This document shows positions 12,529-23,702 of a DNA stretch of 64,000 nt, in pieces. Every line of letters begins with the position of its first letter. The stretch's first letter is position 1. The stretch lies in NCBI GenBank assembly GCA_024509875.1, contig JAMPIV010019080.1, forward strand, positions 62,001 through 126,000, in the 5' to 3' direction. Source of the DNA: Oreohelix idahoensis. Its lineage: Eukaryota > Mollusca > Gastropoda > Stylommatophora > Oreohelicidae. Below the pieces are notes generated by a model. It did no database searches. It was given only the letters and a program-made list of their open reading frames with translations, and was not told the DNA's origin. The translations under genes and the position numbers were made by a program.

Positions 12529-13328
12529 TGTTACGGTATATGATATTAACGCCGTCTGCTAAAGGTTAGCAGACGTGCAATTGTAAAGGTTAAGACATTT
12601 AATATATTGCGATAGATGTTTCAATTATTGAACGCTCCATACACGATCGATTATGACGTGTATAGCGTTGTTTGGGTCACAGTCGGTAACTAAGAAACGC
12701 TACCCTTTGTTACTTGACCGCCAAGCTGAATAGCTGCGTTTTTCTAACCTTCCAATTCAATGGCATGATATAGCCATTTATATATGCATTTTTTTGATGG
12801 ACCAGGGTCAGTCCTAGAACTCTATATGAGAGGAAAATTTATGGAGGTTAGTATTTAACTAGAATTCTCAGAAGGAGAAGAATAATCGTCAAATTCGTAT
12901 GAAATATTCAGACTCGCAGTCTCACTGTCGGCAGGTAGCCATGTCTAGCTGCGCGTGCATATAGCTGTGATGTTCTGACGACAATACTGCATTGTATCCT
13001 TAAACGGACATTGACACGTAAACCAGCAGTCTACGTTATTGATTAATTTATGCATGACTTATAAGGACTTATGTTCTGTTCCTATTTGAAATGATCATCC
13101 TGTGTGTACATGTGATTAAATATTACGGACTCAATCTGAAGGAATTAATTACTTCATTAATGTTGCTGAGTTCAAGTTACATGAACTACTTCTTCATACC
13201 ATGCTACTGAGTTGTATGAACACCTTCACCCTAATTCGCGTAATACTAAACAAAGCACGATTAACAAGAGATCACTAAAGTAACCATACTCAGTGCATGA
13301 TCTTCAACCGGCAAATAACTCAGCAACA
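12529..13328 (+). repeat. 5' LTR of element A2
   Basis: 800 bp, TGTTACGG...CAGCAACA. It carries the GACCCAAAC variant (read on the minus strand) as in the A1 3' LTR. A TATA-like tttatatatgc near 12777 could serve the promoter, but this is only a resemblance. Confidence 0.92.
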
Positions 13329-13331
13329 AAG

Positions 13332-13349
13332 TGGCGGCCGAATGCGGGG
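13332..13349 (+). promoter_or_regulatory. Primer-binding site of element A2
   Basis: TGGCGGCCGAATGCGGGG, three bases after the 5' LTR, the expected place for the tRNA primer of minus-strand DNA synthesis. The tRNA is not identified. Confidence 0.65.
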
Positions 13350-14897
13350 AACGACAGAAAAAAAGAAACAAACTTCTGTTCCTTACGCACAGATTAACCA
13401 TAATATTTACGATCAAGTTTCGATCACATGACCATTACGAAGCTGACGTGACGCACGTGATCATGAATAGCAACATGACGTCACTGTTGCATTGTCGCCG
13501 TGAAGAAGACATCTTTTCAACGCCTCTCTAGTTCGCTTCAAATTTATCAAGATGCACAAGATGGACTACCGTTGCCTGCCCATCAGGAGCAGACAGTCAA
13601 AGGCACAGGCCTAGCTGTTGACGACCTCTAGCACTGATATAAGCAACGGAAAAGATAAGTCTAGGTGTTTAACTGTTGTTATTGCAAACAGTGCTAACTG
13701 AGTCCATGCCCTCTGCCTACATCGGCATGTTTTTACCTATGTTTAATGTACTTTTTGTTGTCTTAATGTGTTGTTAATTCGTGGGAGGTAGGGAGGATGA
13801 ACCGAAATTAGATTCTGTGGCTCTCACGATGCCTGAATTGATTTCGGTCGTTTCTTAGGGCAGTTAAACGATTGCACTTTTGGAAGCCCCATTGAGGTTT
13901 GCCATTGGACTATCTGTCCAAATCTGCTGTCGTTTGACGATTTGTGTTAGCTGTACCGTTCCGTAGATAACTGGTGTATTTTATTCGTACTCAGTTAACA
14001 ATTTTATTCAGTTTTGTATCATGTTCGTTAACTATTTCGTCCAGTCTCCTCTTACTATCATTTATTTGATGATTGTTAAATGGTCGTCCGTTATGAGTCC
14101 TGTGATGTCATCATTTTTTTGCAGTCATTTTTTTTTGTGTACTTTGAATATTAAGTTGACCTCGGGTCAGACCTTGACCCTTCATTTGGCTTGTGACACT
14201 TCCGCTTGTTTTATTTAGTTCATAAATTCATTTTTAATTGTGAAAATGTCTTGTTTGCGTCTTAACATTGTTTGTACCCTTTAGTTGCATCATTGTTTTG
14301 TTTGTCCTCATGATATATATTAAATACTACATTAATAATATGATATTATATGCAATAATACACTTGTAATTTAATTTAATTAATTTTTTCTGATATTTAA
14401 GGTTAATATGGGACATTGCATAATTATGCAGTGATAGTCCAAGAAAGTAGCACTACAATTTATAAGAGATGCCTAGGGCATAATAATATAATATATATAT
14501 TGACCAAATAAAATAATCTTATAGTCTACCTTTGAGGTAATAGACCCATTGTATATTATTTAATATACTTTTCTGGTACTAAGAGAGTGACTTAGTACAT
14601 TGAACAATATAATTACTAGGAATCATACCCAACATTATTGGATATTAAGATTAATTGTGTGAAGTAATTACATTATAGTTAACAGATATCATAACTATTT
14701 ATGATATAGTTCGTATTTAGATACAATATTGTTACAAAATATTGTCTATTAGTTGAACTTAGACATTAGAGTTCAGTACTATTGTGATTATTTATATTGA
14801 ATATTTCTAAGTTGAGTAAGTATAATAATTACTCTGAAGCTACTATTGACTATTTTAATCAGTAATTATCAATAATTACTTACAGATAAAAGTCAAA
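13350..14897 (+). other. 5' untranslated leader of element A2
   Basis: 1.5-kb leader before gag with several upstream ATGs and only short frames (the 66-codon frame at 13331-13531 overlaps the primer site and is not credible as a gene). The last 500 bp are strongly AT-rich and end in near-repeats of aataattac just before the gag ATG. Confidence 0.6.
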
Positions 14898-15770
14898 ATG
14901 CTTACTATAGACCATTTCGTTAAAATTGGTAGGGAATATGGTTATAAATCTCAAGAACTTCGTCAGTTTGCTGAGGCAGAACTGGAAAAACATGAAAGAA
15001 AAGAAGCAGAGAAAAAAGCTGCATTAAAGAAAGAGGAAGAGGAACAAAAGGCTGCATTAAAGAAAGAGGAAGCAGAACGTGAGATGAAGCAAATTGACAA
15101 GGAAAATAGATTGAGAGAGATTGCTCAACGTGAAAGAGAAGAGCAAAGAGCAATCGCCAGACAGGAAGAAGAGAATAAATTGAAACGAGAGGAAATTATT
15201 TTACAACAAGAAATGGAATTGGCGCGTATCAAATTGGAGACAGCAAAATTACAAGCACAAAGTGCTGATGCAAACCAGAATAATAACGCACAAAATGGAT
15301 CATCATCCAGCCAAACTAAACATTTCTACAACTTTAAATTACCCACTCTCAACTTAAACGTGGACGACCTTTCATCGTTCCTGTCACGTTTTGAACAGAC
15401 TTGCAAAACAAACCATTTGCCTGAAGAGTCATGGGTACTCAAGTTAAATGAATTCTTGGTTGGAGAACCACTGACGGCTTCTCAAAATGCTGACCCATCA
15501 ATAGCAAATAACTACGGTGCTATTAAGTCCTTGCTTTTACGAAGGTTTCACCTGGACGAGGAACACTGTAGGTTGAAATTTAAGGGAATTTTACCTGAAT
15601 CTCCAAAAGATTTTGCAGGATTCATTGCGAACATACGCAATACATTTAATAGATGGGTTGAACTGGCAGAAGTCAACAAATCATACGACAAATTAGTTGA
15701 TTTACTACTACGGGATAAGGTATTATCTTCGGTTAGCCAGCCATTTTTTTGCATATTTGCAGGAGCGTAA
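14898..15770 (+). CDS. gag: Element A2 gag (N-terminal and capsid part)
   Basis: A 290-codon frame encoding the structural protein of the element's particle. The ATG is the first in a long frame after the leader and is conserved in A1. Residues about 30-125 form a charged coiled coil (Lys/Glu/Arg/Gln-rich, with a duplicated alanine-lysine-glutamate block). Residues about 140-285 are a retrotransposon-gag/capsid-like helical domain. The frame closes after PFF because of a seventh T in the run at 15744-15750; A1 has six and reads on. The remaining gag tail, with its basic Asn/Arg linker, lies in the overlapping next frame. No classical CCHC zinc knuckle is present. Confidence 0.9.
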   Translation: MLTIDHFVKIGREYGYKSQELRQFAEAELEKHERKEAEKKAALKKEEEEQKAALKKEEAEREMKQIDKENRLREIAQREREEQRAIARQEEENKLKREEIILQQEMELARIKLETAKLQAQSADANQNNNAQNGSSSSQTKHFYNFKLPTLNLNVDDLSSFLSRFEQTCKTNHLPEESWVLKLNEFLVGEPLTASQNADPSIANNYGAIKSLLLRRFHLDEEHCRLKFKGILPESPKDFAGFIANIRNTFNRWVELAEVNKSYDKLVDLLLRDKVLSSVSQPFFCIFAGA

Positions 15771-18700
15771 ACCAGGTACTATGGACGAGTTAGAAAAAAT
15801 TTCTTTAAACTACTGTTCGGCACATCCGAATGCAACCATTTCTAACTCCTCATTAAGAGAACCTCTACCTGTGGCGTCTAATATGGCCTACAATCATAAT
15901 AACAAACAAAGACATCACAGTGTAGACAGAAGCAGGTTCCAAAGAAATCACAATGTTAACTTTCAGAAGGGACATAATAATGATTTCAACAATAAAAATG
16001 AGTTCAACAGAGGTAGATCACGAGATAGAAATTATTCACCTCAAACAAACTACCACAATGGTCAACATAACACTAATTATAATCGATCACATACTCCCAA
16101 TAATAATAGTAACTGGAATGGTAATAATCATGGCTCGAGACATCGAGATAATAGTTACTATAGAGGACGACGAGATAATTCTAACAATTATACTCGGAAT
16201 CGATCTCATTCTCGGGGATCATCTCATTACAACCATAATACAGGGGCGGCAGTTACAAATAATACTACCCCTATAGCTCAGGTCCCACTTGACAATAATA
16301 CAACACAGTCTTCTGCTGCATGTTTTGCTATTAATTATAATGTGGCAAATAGTTGCCAACAATGCAATCTTATTTTTCAGAAGGCGAAAGAAACAGTGCT
16401 TAACTGCGGACATATTACACCAGAGGTAGGTCTTGCAGTCAACGATGGAACAGGCCTACTAATTTTTAACAGGGGATTAGTTAATGGATCCGTCGTCTCA
16501 GTGCTGAGGGATTCAGGATCCACAACGATTGGTGTACGACAGTCGCTGGTACATCCTAGCTGTGCAACGGGGGAATATGTCCGTTGCATGACTTTTGGGG
16601 GAACTATTGAGTTTTACCCCACAGCTATTATTCATGTTAACACACCTTTTTTCACAGGGAACGTAAAAGTATGTATGCTAAAAAAGCCTATAGCTGATCT
16701 GATGGTTGGTCGTATACACGGCAGTAAAGATTGTACTCCAGATGAGATTATAGAATGGGAGAAACATAACCTATGCACTGGAAACGCCGTGACGACTAGA
16801 GCGCAGACTCAACTCATGGAGAAAGTTGATGATAATAAAATGGATGCAGACAACCAAGAGGAATTTGTAGTCAATTCACCTATTGACAGGGAAACATTTG
16901 CAACCAAACAAAAAGAGGATAAATCTTTAAAAAAATTTTTTAAGCTGGTTGATAAAGTTGACAATCTATCCTCAGGTAATAATAACAAACATTGTTTTGT
17001 TATTAAAAATGACATATTGATTAGATGTTTTAATGACAAATCACAAATGAAACAACAAGTTATGGTCCCGTATACTTTTAGACGGTACATTCTTCAACAT
17101 GCACATGACTCACATTGTGCTGGACATATGGGATATACTCGAACACGATCTCGAGTACTGTCTTCATTCTTTTGGCCAGGAGTGTCAAGAGATATTTCGC
17201 AGTATGTACGTTCCTGTACTACATGCCAAGAAGTGAAAGCACGTGGAGCTTTTCACACGGCGCCTATTCAGGCTTGCGATATCTCAGTAAGACCGTTTGA
17301 CAAGATGGCAATAGATATTATTGGTCCATTGCTACCATCGGCCAGAGGACATAGATTCGTCCTTACGTGCATTGATTTGTGCACACGATGGCCAGAAGCT
17401 ATCCCATTAAAGACCACCACTACCACAGATGTAGCTGATGCACTACATCTCATCTTTTCTAGAATAGGGTTTCCTAGAAAACTTTTATCAGACCATGGGT
17501 CACAGTTTATATCTGACACCATGAAGGAAGTCATGAAAACTTGGAACATTGATAGGAATTTAAGTAGTATTTATCATCCTATGAGTAATGGTGCGGTTGA
17601 AAGACTTAACCGTACACTTAAACAACTACTACATAAGGTTACTGCTAAGCACCCTCATGACTGGGACAGAGCACTCCCAGCTGTTCTATTTGCTTATCGG
17701 GAGGTACCGCATGAACAAACTGGCTTCTCTCCCTTTGAATTAGTTTTTGGTGCTCCCCCAAGAGGTCCTATGGGACTAATAAAAGACTTATTAATTGACG
17801 CGGAGATGACTCAGGACACTCAGTCATCTTACGAGTACGTGATTAATCTTCGGAAGAACATTATTGAGTCTTGCCAGTTGGCAACAGCTTCTTCTGAGGC
17901 TGCAAAAGCTAAGGCTCGATCTCTACAAAATAGGTCTCGACGATTACGCCAATTATTCCCAGGCGACGAGGCTTATGTGTTACTTCCTCACAATAACAAT
18001 AAATTATTGATATCTTGGAATGGTCCTTACAAAGTCATTGATAAAATTTCCGACGTTGATTACGTCTTAGATATCAAGGGACACAAAAAGATATTTCATA
18101 TTAACATGCTCAAGCAATTTCATACACGTCCTGAACACTTACAGTCAATTTTTCATGAACTAGATGACAACACAGTATCTACTTGTTATTATTCTAACTT
18201 ATCTGTCATCCAGGAAGAAGAATCTTCTTTTCCTGAGGTACAGTTACCGTTACCGGTACCAGTAGTTCAACCTACTGAATCTTGGCGGGATGTAACCATC
18301 TCTTCAACGGTTACACCGCAACAGCGTCTACAGATTGCTAATCTATTACAATCTTATCCAGATGTATTGACCGACGTCCCGGGTCGCACATCGGCTATCA
18401 GTCATGACATTACTCTCAATGATGATACACCTATTCGTGTACATCCCTATTCTGTTCCTTTACATTTCCTTGCTAAAACTACTAAGGAACTTGAACAGAT
18501 GTTGTCTCTGGGAATCATTGAGACTAGTAATTCGCCATTCTCTTCTCCATTAGTGATTGTCCGGAAGAAGGACAATAACATCAGACTATGTGTTGATTAT
18601 AGAAAATTAAATGCTAAGACTATAGTTGACAGCGAACCACATCCACTTATCGACGACTTACTGCCACGTCTATCCAACGCAACTATATTTAGTAAGATAG

Positions 18701-19695
18701 ACTTAACTAAAGGTTATTGGCAGATACCACTGACCGAAAAGGCTAAGTACTACACCGCATTTTCCACTCCACAAGGTCTATACCAGTGGAATGTGATGCC
18801 TTTTGGGCTTGTTAATGCGCCAGCTACCTTCATTCGCCTGATGCGACAAATTTTATCAGGTAGACCAGACGTTATTACATATATTGACGACATATGCTTG
18901 TTTAGTTCGTCGTTTGAGGAACATGTTTCGGGACTTAGATATGTTTTCGACACTCTAAGGAATTATCATCTAACTGCTAAACCTACAAAGGTGCAAATCG
19001 CGTGTAATGAGATAACCTTTTTGGGACATATCATTGGATCGGGATATATCCGAACGTTACCTAGTACAGTCTCCAAAATTCTAAACATAGCAGTTCCTCA
19101 GACGAAGAAACAGGTCAGGAGTTTGTTAGGACTTGTTCAATATTACAGTAGATTCATACCAAACTTGTCATCCATCACGGCTGTATTGTCTTCATTGTTA
19201 AAAAAAGACATGCCGGTGAAGGTGACATGGACTGGTACATGCAATGAAACTTTCAACAAAATTATAAATTTGTTCTCGCATGAACCAATTTTAAGACTTC
19301 CCGATGCTTCCAAAAGATTTTTCTTACGAACAGATGCTAGTAACTACGGCATTGGTGCATGCCTGCTCCAGAACCATGATGGCATTCTACATCCTACCTT
19401 ATATATTTCAAGAAAGCTAAAGCCGGCAGAAACAAAGTATTCCACAGTGGACAAGGAACTTTTATCTGTGATATGGGCAATAACTAAACTTGAAAAGTTC
19501 CTGCTTGGTGCTCCCTTCACCATACAGACGGACCAACGTGCTGTAGCATCTTTGCGTCGATCTAACCATAAGAGCCAAAAACTCGCCAGATATGCAATCA
19601 TCCTACAGCCATTTGAATTCTCCATTGAACATATTCCTGGCACTGAAAACATTGTGGCGGATGCGTTGTCACGTAATCCTATTGACGACGAATAA
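15697..19695 (+). CDS. pol: Element A2 gag tail, protease, integrase, reverse transcriptase, RNase H
   Basis: A 1,332-codon frame; the genuine protein joins it about 50 bases in, where the gag frame is lost, so the listed start is not the real one. Order by approximate residue: basic Asn/Arg-rich gag tail (60-190), C-X2-C-X13-C-G-H motif (about 222-241), aspartic protease with DSG at 272-274, IN H2C2 zinc domain from His468 to about Cys509, IN catalytic D540, D599 and E635 (exact D-X58-D-X35-E spacing), GPY module about 775, RT with YIDD at 1062-1065, RNase H from about 1210 (D1213) to the end (VADALSR). IN before RT is the Ty1/copia order, but the RT, RH and GPY features are of Ty3/gypsy kind, as in the Gmr1-like group. 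All catalytic residues I looked for are present, so only the single T insertion upstream argues against activity. Confidence 0.93.
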   Translation: MIYYYGIRYYLRLASHFFAYLQERKPGTMDELEKISLNYCSAHPNATISNSSLREPLPVASNMAYNHNNKQRHHSVDRSRFQRNHNVNFQKGHNNDFNNKNEFNRGRSRDRNYSPQTNYHNGQHNTNYNRSHTPNNNSNWNGNNHGSRHRDNSYYRGRRDNSNNYTRNRSHSRGSSHYNHNTGAAVTNNTTPIAQVPLDNNTTQSSAACFAINYNVANSCQQCNLIFQKAKETVLNCGHITPEVGLAVNDGTGLLIFNRGLVNGSVVSVLRDSGSTTIGVRQSLVHPSCATGEYVRCMTFGGTIEFYPTAIIHVNTPFFTGNVKVCMLKKPIADLMVGRIHGSKDCTPDEIIEWEKHNLCTGNAVTTRAQTQLMEKVDDNKMDADNQEEFVVNSPIDRETFATKQKEDKSLKKFFKLVDKVDNLSSGNNNKHCFVIKNDILIRCFNDKSQMKQQVMVPYTFRRYILQHAHDSHCAGHMGYTRTRSRVLSSFFWPGVSRDISQYVRSCTTCQEVKARGAFHTAPIQACDISVRPFDKMAIDIIGPLLPSARGHRFVLTCIDLCTRWPEAIPLKTTTTTDVADALHLIFSRIGFPRKLLSDHGSQFISDTMKEVMKTWNIDRNLSSIYHPMSNGAVERLNRTLKQLLHKVTAKHPHDWDRALPAVLFAYREVPHEQTGFSPFELVFGAPPRGPMGLIKDLLIDAEMTQDTQSSYEYVINLRKNIIESCQLATASSEAAKAKARSLQNRSRRLRQLFPGDEAYVLLPHNNNKLLISWNGPYKVIDKISDVDYVLDIKGHKKIFHINMLKQFHTRPEHLQSIFHELDDNTVSTCYYSNLSVIQEEESSFPEVQLPLPVPVVQPTESWRDVTISSTVTPQQRLQIANLLQSYPDVLTDVPGRTSAISHDITLNDDTPIRVHPYSVPLHFLAKTTKELEQMLSLGIIETSNSPFSSPLVIVRKKDNNIRLCVDYRKLNAKTIVDSEPHPLIDDLLPRLSNATIFSKIDLTKGYWQIPLTEKAKYYTAFSTPQGLYQWNVMPFGLVNAPATFIRLMRQILSGRPDVITYIDDICLFSSSFEEHVSGLRYVFDTLRNYHLTAKPTKVQIACNEITFLGHIIGSGYIRTLPSTVSKILNIAVPQTKKQVRSLLGLVQYYSRFIPNLSSITAVLSSLLKKDMPVKVTWTGTCNETFNKIINLFSHEPILRLPDASKRFFLRTDASNYGIGACLLQNHDGILHPTLYISRKLKPAETKYSTVDKELLSVIWAITKLEKFLLGAPFTIQTDQRAVASLRRSNHKSQKLARYAIILQPFEFSIEHIPGTENIVADALSRNPIDDE

Positions 19696-20725
19696 TCAAC
19701 ATTAACATTCCTAAAACATATCAACTATAAGGGAACTAACCTTGCCTTCAATTTAAACTTTATAAACACTATATGCATCACAGAATTGAACTAAAAGACA
19801 ATCAAGGTATACATATTGACATTGAAACTTCGTCTAACGTCCATACACGATATATGAATATTCGTTTGAACAATCATGGAACAATATCTGACGACAAGTC
19901 GAACTTATTATCCTATGTGCACTTAATTCTTGGATGCTGGGATAAATGACATTTCTTTCCAACGTAAACGTTTGAACATTTTTGCCTAAAAGAATTCATC
20001 AGGATCAAGACTACGGATGGATCATCATATCCTATACTAATTAATTAGTTAACTTAACTTCTTAATTGAATTATTATCAATAAAATGAAATGTGAGAAAA
20101 AAATGAAATGAAAGAACAAAAAAAAAGAGAACGAAATATAAAAAGAAGAAATTATGAAAAGAGAAAATAAATCTCACACAAGTATTAGATTAATATTTTT
20201 TTTTAATGTACCTATACATTATTTAGTTAGTTAAATTAGATAGTTATTATTCACTAACACTTAACACACACAATTAAGTTAAACTTATATTCGAATTTCT
20301 TTCTATTTCTTCTCACTTATTTTGTTTTTCTTCTCTCATAACATCGCGTTACATTAGAATCTTAATAATTTAACTCTTAGTTTAATTAATTAATTTAATT
20401 TTAATTAGTCAAATTAATTCCTATATGACATACTAATACGACAGACCTTACTTTAATTTAATTCTATCATTCACTATTAACATTGGACATTTTATTTAGT
20501 TGATATAATAATATGTATAATATTGATATATAATGTGATTAATGTTAGATGACTATGACAAATAGTTAGTTGACATGACCGCAACACGGTTCTACTCAGA
20601 ACATCGTCGGCCATATGTCACAATTGTGTTAAATTTTTTTTGAAAAATTGTTAAGTCGGATAGATCTTGAAAAAAAATAAAAAAAAAAAATCTATCGATT
20701 TTTTTTTCCCCGGTGTACAGGGAAT
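19696..20725 (+). other. 3' untranslated region of element A2
   Basis: Mirror of 1790-2810, AT-rich with purine- and pyrimidine-rich runs. Near 20660-20710 it has a longer A-rich run than A1 inside the TCTATCGAT inverted repeat. The tract before the LTR (acagggaat) is only a weak polypurine tract. Confidence 0.7.
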
Positions 20726-21525
20726 TGTTACGGTATATGATATTAACGCCGTCTGCTAAAGGTTACCAGACGTGCAATTGTAAAGGTTAAGACATTTAAT
20801 ATATTGCGATAGATGTTTCAATTATTGAACGCTCCATACACGATCGATTATGACGTGTATAGCGTTGTTTAGGACACAGTCGGTAACTAAGAAACGCTAC
20901 CCTTTGTTACTTGACCGCCAAGCTGAATAGCTGCGTTTTTCTAACCTTCCAATTCAATGGCATGATATAGCCATTTATATATGCATTTTTTTGATGGACC
21001 AGGGTCAGTCCTAGAACTCTATATGAGAGGAAAATTTATGGAGGTTAGTATTTAACTAGAATTCTCAGAAGGAGAAGAATAATCGTCAAATTCGTATGAA
21101 ATATTCAGACTCGCAGTCTCACTGTCGGCAGGTAGCCATGTCTAGCTGCGCGTGCATATAGCTGTGATGTTCTGACGACAATACTGCATTGTATCCTTAA
21201 ACGGACATTGACACGTAAACCAGCAGTCTACGTTATTGATTAATTTATGCATGACTTATAAGGACTTATGTTCTGTTCCTATTTGAAATGATCATCCTGT
21301 GTGTACATGTGATTAAATATTACGGACTCAATCTGAAGGAATTAATTACTTCATTAATGTTGCTGAGTTCAAGTTACATGAACTACTTCTTCATACCATG
21401 CTACTGAGTTGTATGAACACCTTCACCCTAATTCGCGTAATACTAAACAAAGCACGATTAACAAGAGATCACTAAAGTAACCATACTCAGTGCATGATCT
21501 TCAACCGGCAAATAACTCAGCAACA
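20726..21525 (+). repeat. 3' LTR of element A2
   Basis: 800 bp, same length as the 5' LTR, with TG...CA ends. Carries the GTCCTAAAC-type variant (read on the minus strand) of the A1 5' LTR. The hairpin at 20750-20772 has the A2-type loop orientation with one base change. Confidence 0.92.
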
Positions 21526-22021
21526 ATTCTCTTAACTTCTGTGTGGCGGCAGGAAACAATTTTGTCTCCACTGCTCGCTTGCTTCAACCGTGTTCTTGAG
21601 AACCAAACATGGTCCGATATATTGACCAAGGAGTTATGCTACCAGCCTCTGGATTCAGCAAAACTCAGACCAGGTGCTGCTTTAATATGTTAGTAACCAC
21701 GGTCCCTGAAAACAAGAATGCTAGTTGTACCTCCTACTTCAGAAGGTAATTCATAATTTATAATCTATTTCCACACTGAAGCACGGGAATACATAAACAA
21801 ATACCGAGTTCAGCGCGGTAGGCCAACTGCTAGCTTATCATGTACAAAGTATACACCAGCATTCCTCTCCCTAATGGGTGAATACAACGCCTCATTTTTG
21901 CAATTCCTGTGAGCATTATTTCCTATCTATCCAATACGATAGGTGTCATAGTACTATGTTGACAGGCAATCCCATGCAGTTATACTCCTCTCCGACACGG
22001 CTTTTTTGTTCATCGGGGGAG
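21526..22021 (-). repeat. Family C LTR fragment (right arm, first part)
   Basis: Inverted counterpart of 527-1019 and similar to about 56255-56700 of the family C LTR. It continues, after element B, at 31139-32400. Compared with the left arm it has many small indels, and about 31 bp next to the A2 LTR are missing. Confidence 0.75.
22017..22021. repeat. Target-site duplication of element B, left copy
   Basis: GGGAG directly outside the LTR at 22022, repeated as GGGAG at 31134-31138 outside the other LTR. It fixes the element ends exactly. Confidence 0.9.
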
Positions 22022-22932
22022 TGATGCGTGATGCCATATGATGATGGATGGTATCCGCATGTCTGGTTTTGTGTAGTGTGCAGATGTGTTCAGTCAAAAC
22101 AATGTTCATACAAAAATAACAGGGCAAGCCACATAGGACGTCAGTAAACTCACGACGTATAAAGTCAATGATTCTTGTAACAGCCGTTGACGTTTTTCTT
22201 CATTATTTATTGTGGACGCCACAGTGACAAAATGGTTACGCAAATGTGTAGGCACATCAAACAGTCATTATCACAGCAACATTCAATACAGCAATAGACG
22301 GTAGACAGCATTACAATGATGAGTCAGATGCATGTTATATTTCATAGTGCTGTAAATGTAGTCAGGTGAAAAACTCCATCCTTTTCTATAACAGCCAGGA
22401 GATAACCAGATGTATGAGATCAGTTCACTCTCCTTAGTCTGACTTCAGCAAGACAGACACGTCTGCCGAAGTATAAATAATGTCCTCAAAAATATCCTCT
22501 AGATAATAAAGGTTTTCCAAACCTAGTTCATTTAACGCCTTCAGGAAATACACAGAAATATCACGCCTCCCGACATGTGGGAAACACTAGAGGTATTATC
22601 TCGAATAAACGAAATATCCATTAAGAGGACTACACATCCCTGACAGAACAAAAAATAGCGGAGATCCCCTCTTCAACGAGGCATCTCTTTCGCCATTCAA
22701 ATCGCTCACTCCACTAGTGGTGGGCGGAAACCGATCGACCAAAAAAACAAGACCAGTCATGCGCAGTCCAGCGCAAAAAGACCACAGCTCAAAACTTAAC
22801 TGCATTCAATACCAACGCGGGAAGACAAATGCTTACCGAGAAAAGTGACTATAAATTTCAAGCAGTTGTTGCCCTTGCGTTATAAAATAGATATTGTAAT
22901 AAAACGATGTTGCGAGAATTTATCACGCAACA
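22022..22932 (-). repeat. 3' LTR of element B (internally deleted)
   Basis: On the minus strand it runs from TGTTGCG to CGCATCA. It lacks about 165 bp present at 30571-30740 in the other LTR, with the break near 22536. Confidence 0.92.
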
Positions 22933-22949
22933 TATCACCACCTCCTCCC
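22933..22949 (-). promoter_or_regulatory. Polypurine tract of element B
   Basis: On the minus strand GGGAGGAGGTGGTGATA directly precedes the 3' LTR. This is the expected RNase H-resistant primer for plus-strand DNA synthesis. Confidence 0.85.
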
Positions 22950-23702
22950 GATAAAAAAAAAAATGTGGAACATATTTTTTTTTTTTTAAATATCAAAGAG
23001 CATGCGATAAGCGGCTCAAAACGCACGAATTATGCGCTGATAATTAATTAAATTGCCTAACATGAGGCTAAATATAGAGTGTCTGGTGAGGATATACCTC
23101 AACAGAAAAATAAATATGTCTCAAAAAATATTCACATCGGGGAGGTGTCACCAACACACATCACGTTAGCATGTAAACACAATATACGTATGCAAGTTAC
23201 CATAATCATCATTAAACAGCATACTCTAATATTGTCTTTAAAAATGGATGTACAAATCTGATAGGAAAATTTAAATAGTACATTCTTTGACATGTAATGA
23301 CATAAGTACATAGTAAAGTTAAACTACATGACGATCCAGGACATATGCTCTGGTATTCCGAGGGTAAGTACACAATCTAGAACTCGTCATGCTTGATACT
23401 AGTAAGGTAAGTCCTCAGCTCAACAATGACATTCTGAGAAAGTACAAGCAATATAATGCTAATTAATAACTAATATGCTTCATAAGGTACAATACATTAT
23501 TAATAATTGTGGCTGTTTAGTAAACTAACGGCCCTTATATTAACTACTCAGTCCTCCTCTATCATCTTAAAAAACGAACAGAAGAAGATGACAACAAAGC
23601 ACGATAGTGTGTACATATAAAGTAAGTACAGATGTGCTAATCTATTGTAGAAATATAGGTGTGTTATGACTCTGTAATATATGGAAATATAGGACAGAAG
23701 TA
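22950..23702 (-). other. 3' untranslated region of element B
   Basis: 750 bp between the pol stop and the polypurine tract, with two A/T runs near 22950-22990; only short frames, nothing recognised. Confidence 0.6.

Larger units (their letters stand above)
12529..21525 (+). mobile_element. Element A2, nearly intact Gmr1-like Ty3/gypsy retrotransposon
   Basis: Full-length copy: two 800-bp LTRs, primer-binding site three bases after the 5' LTR, long leader, gag-PR-IN-RT-RH coding region of 4,798 nt and 3' untranslated region. Discounting one extra T in a T7 run (15744-15750), gag to RH would be one continuous frame, so the ancestor used a single polyprotein. The flanks (12524-12528 TACAT, 21526-21530 ATTCT) do not form a target duplication. 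It is the inverted twin of A1. Confidence 0.93.
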
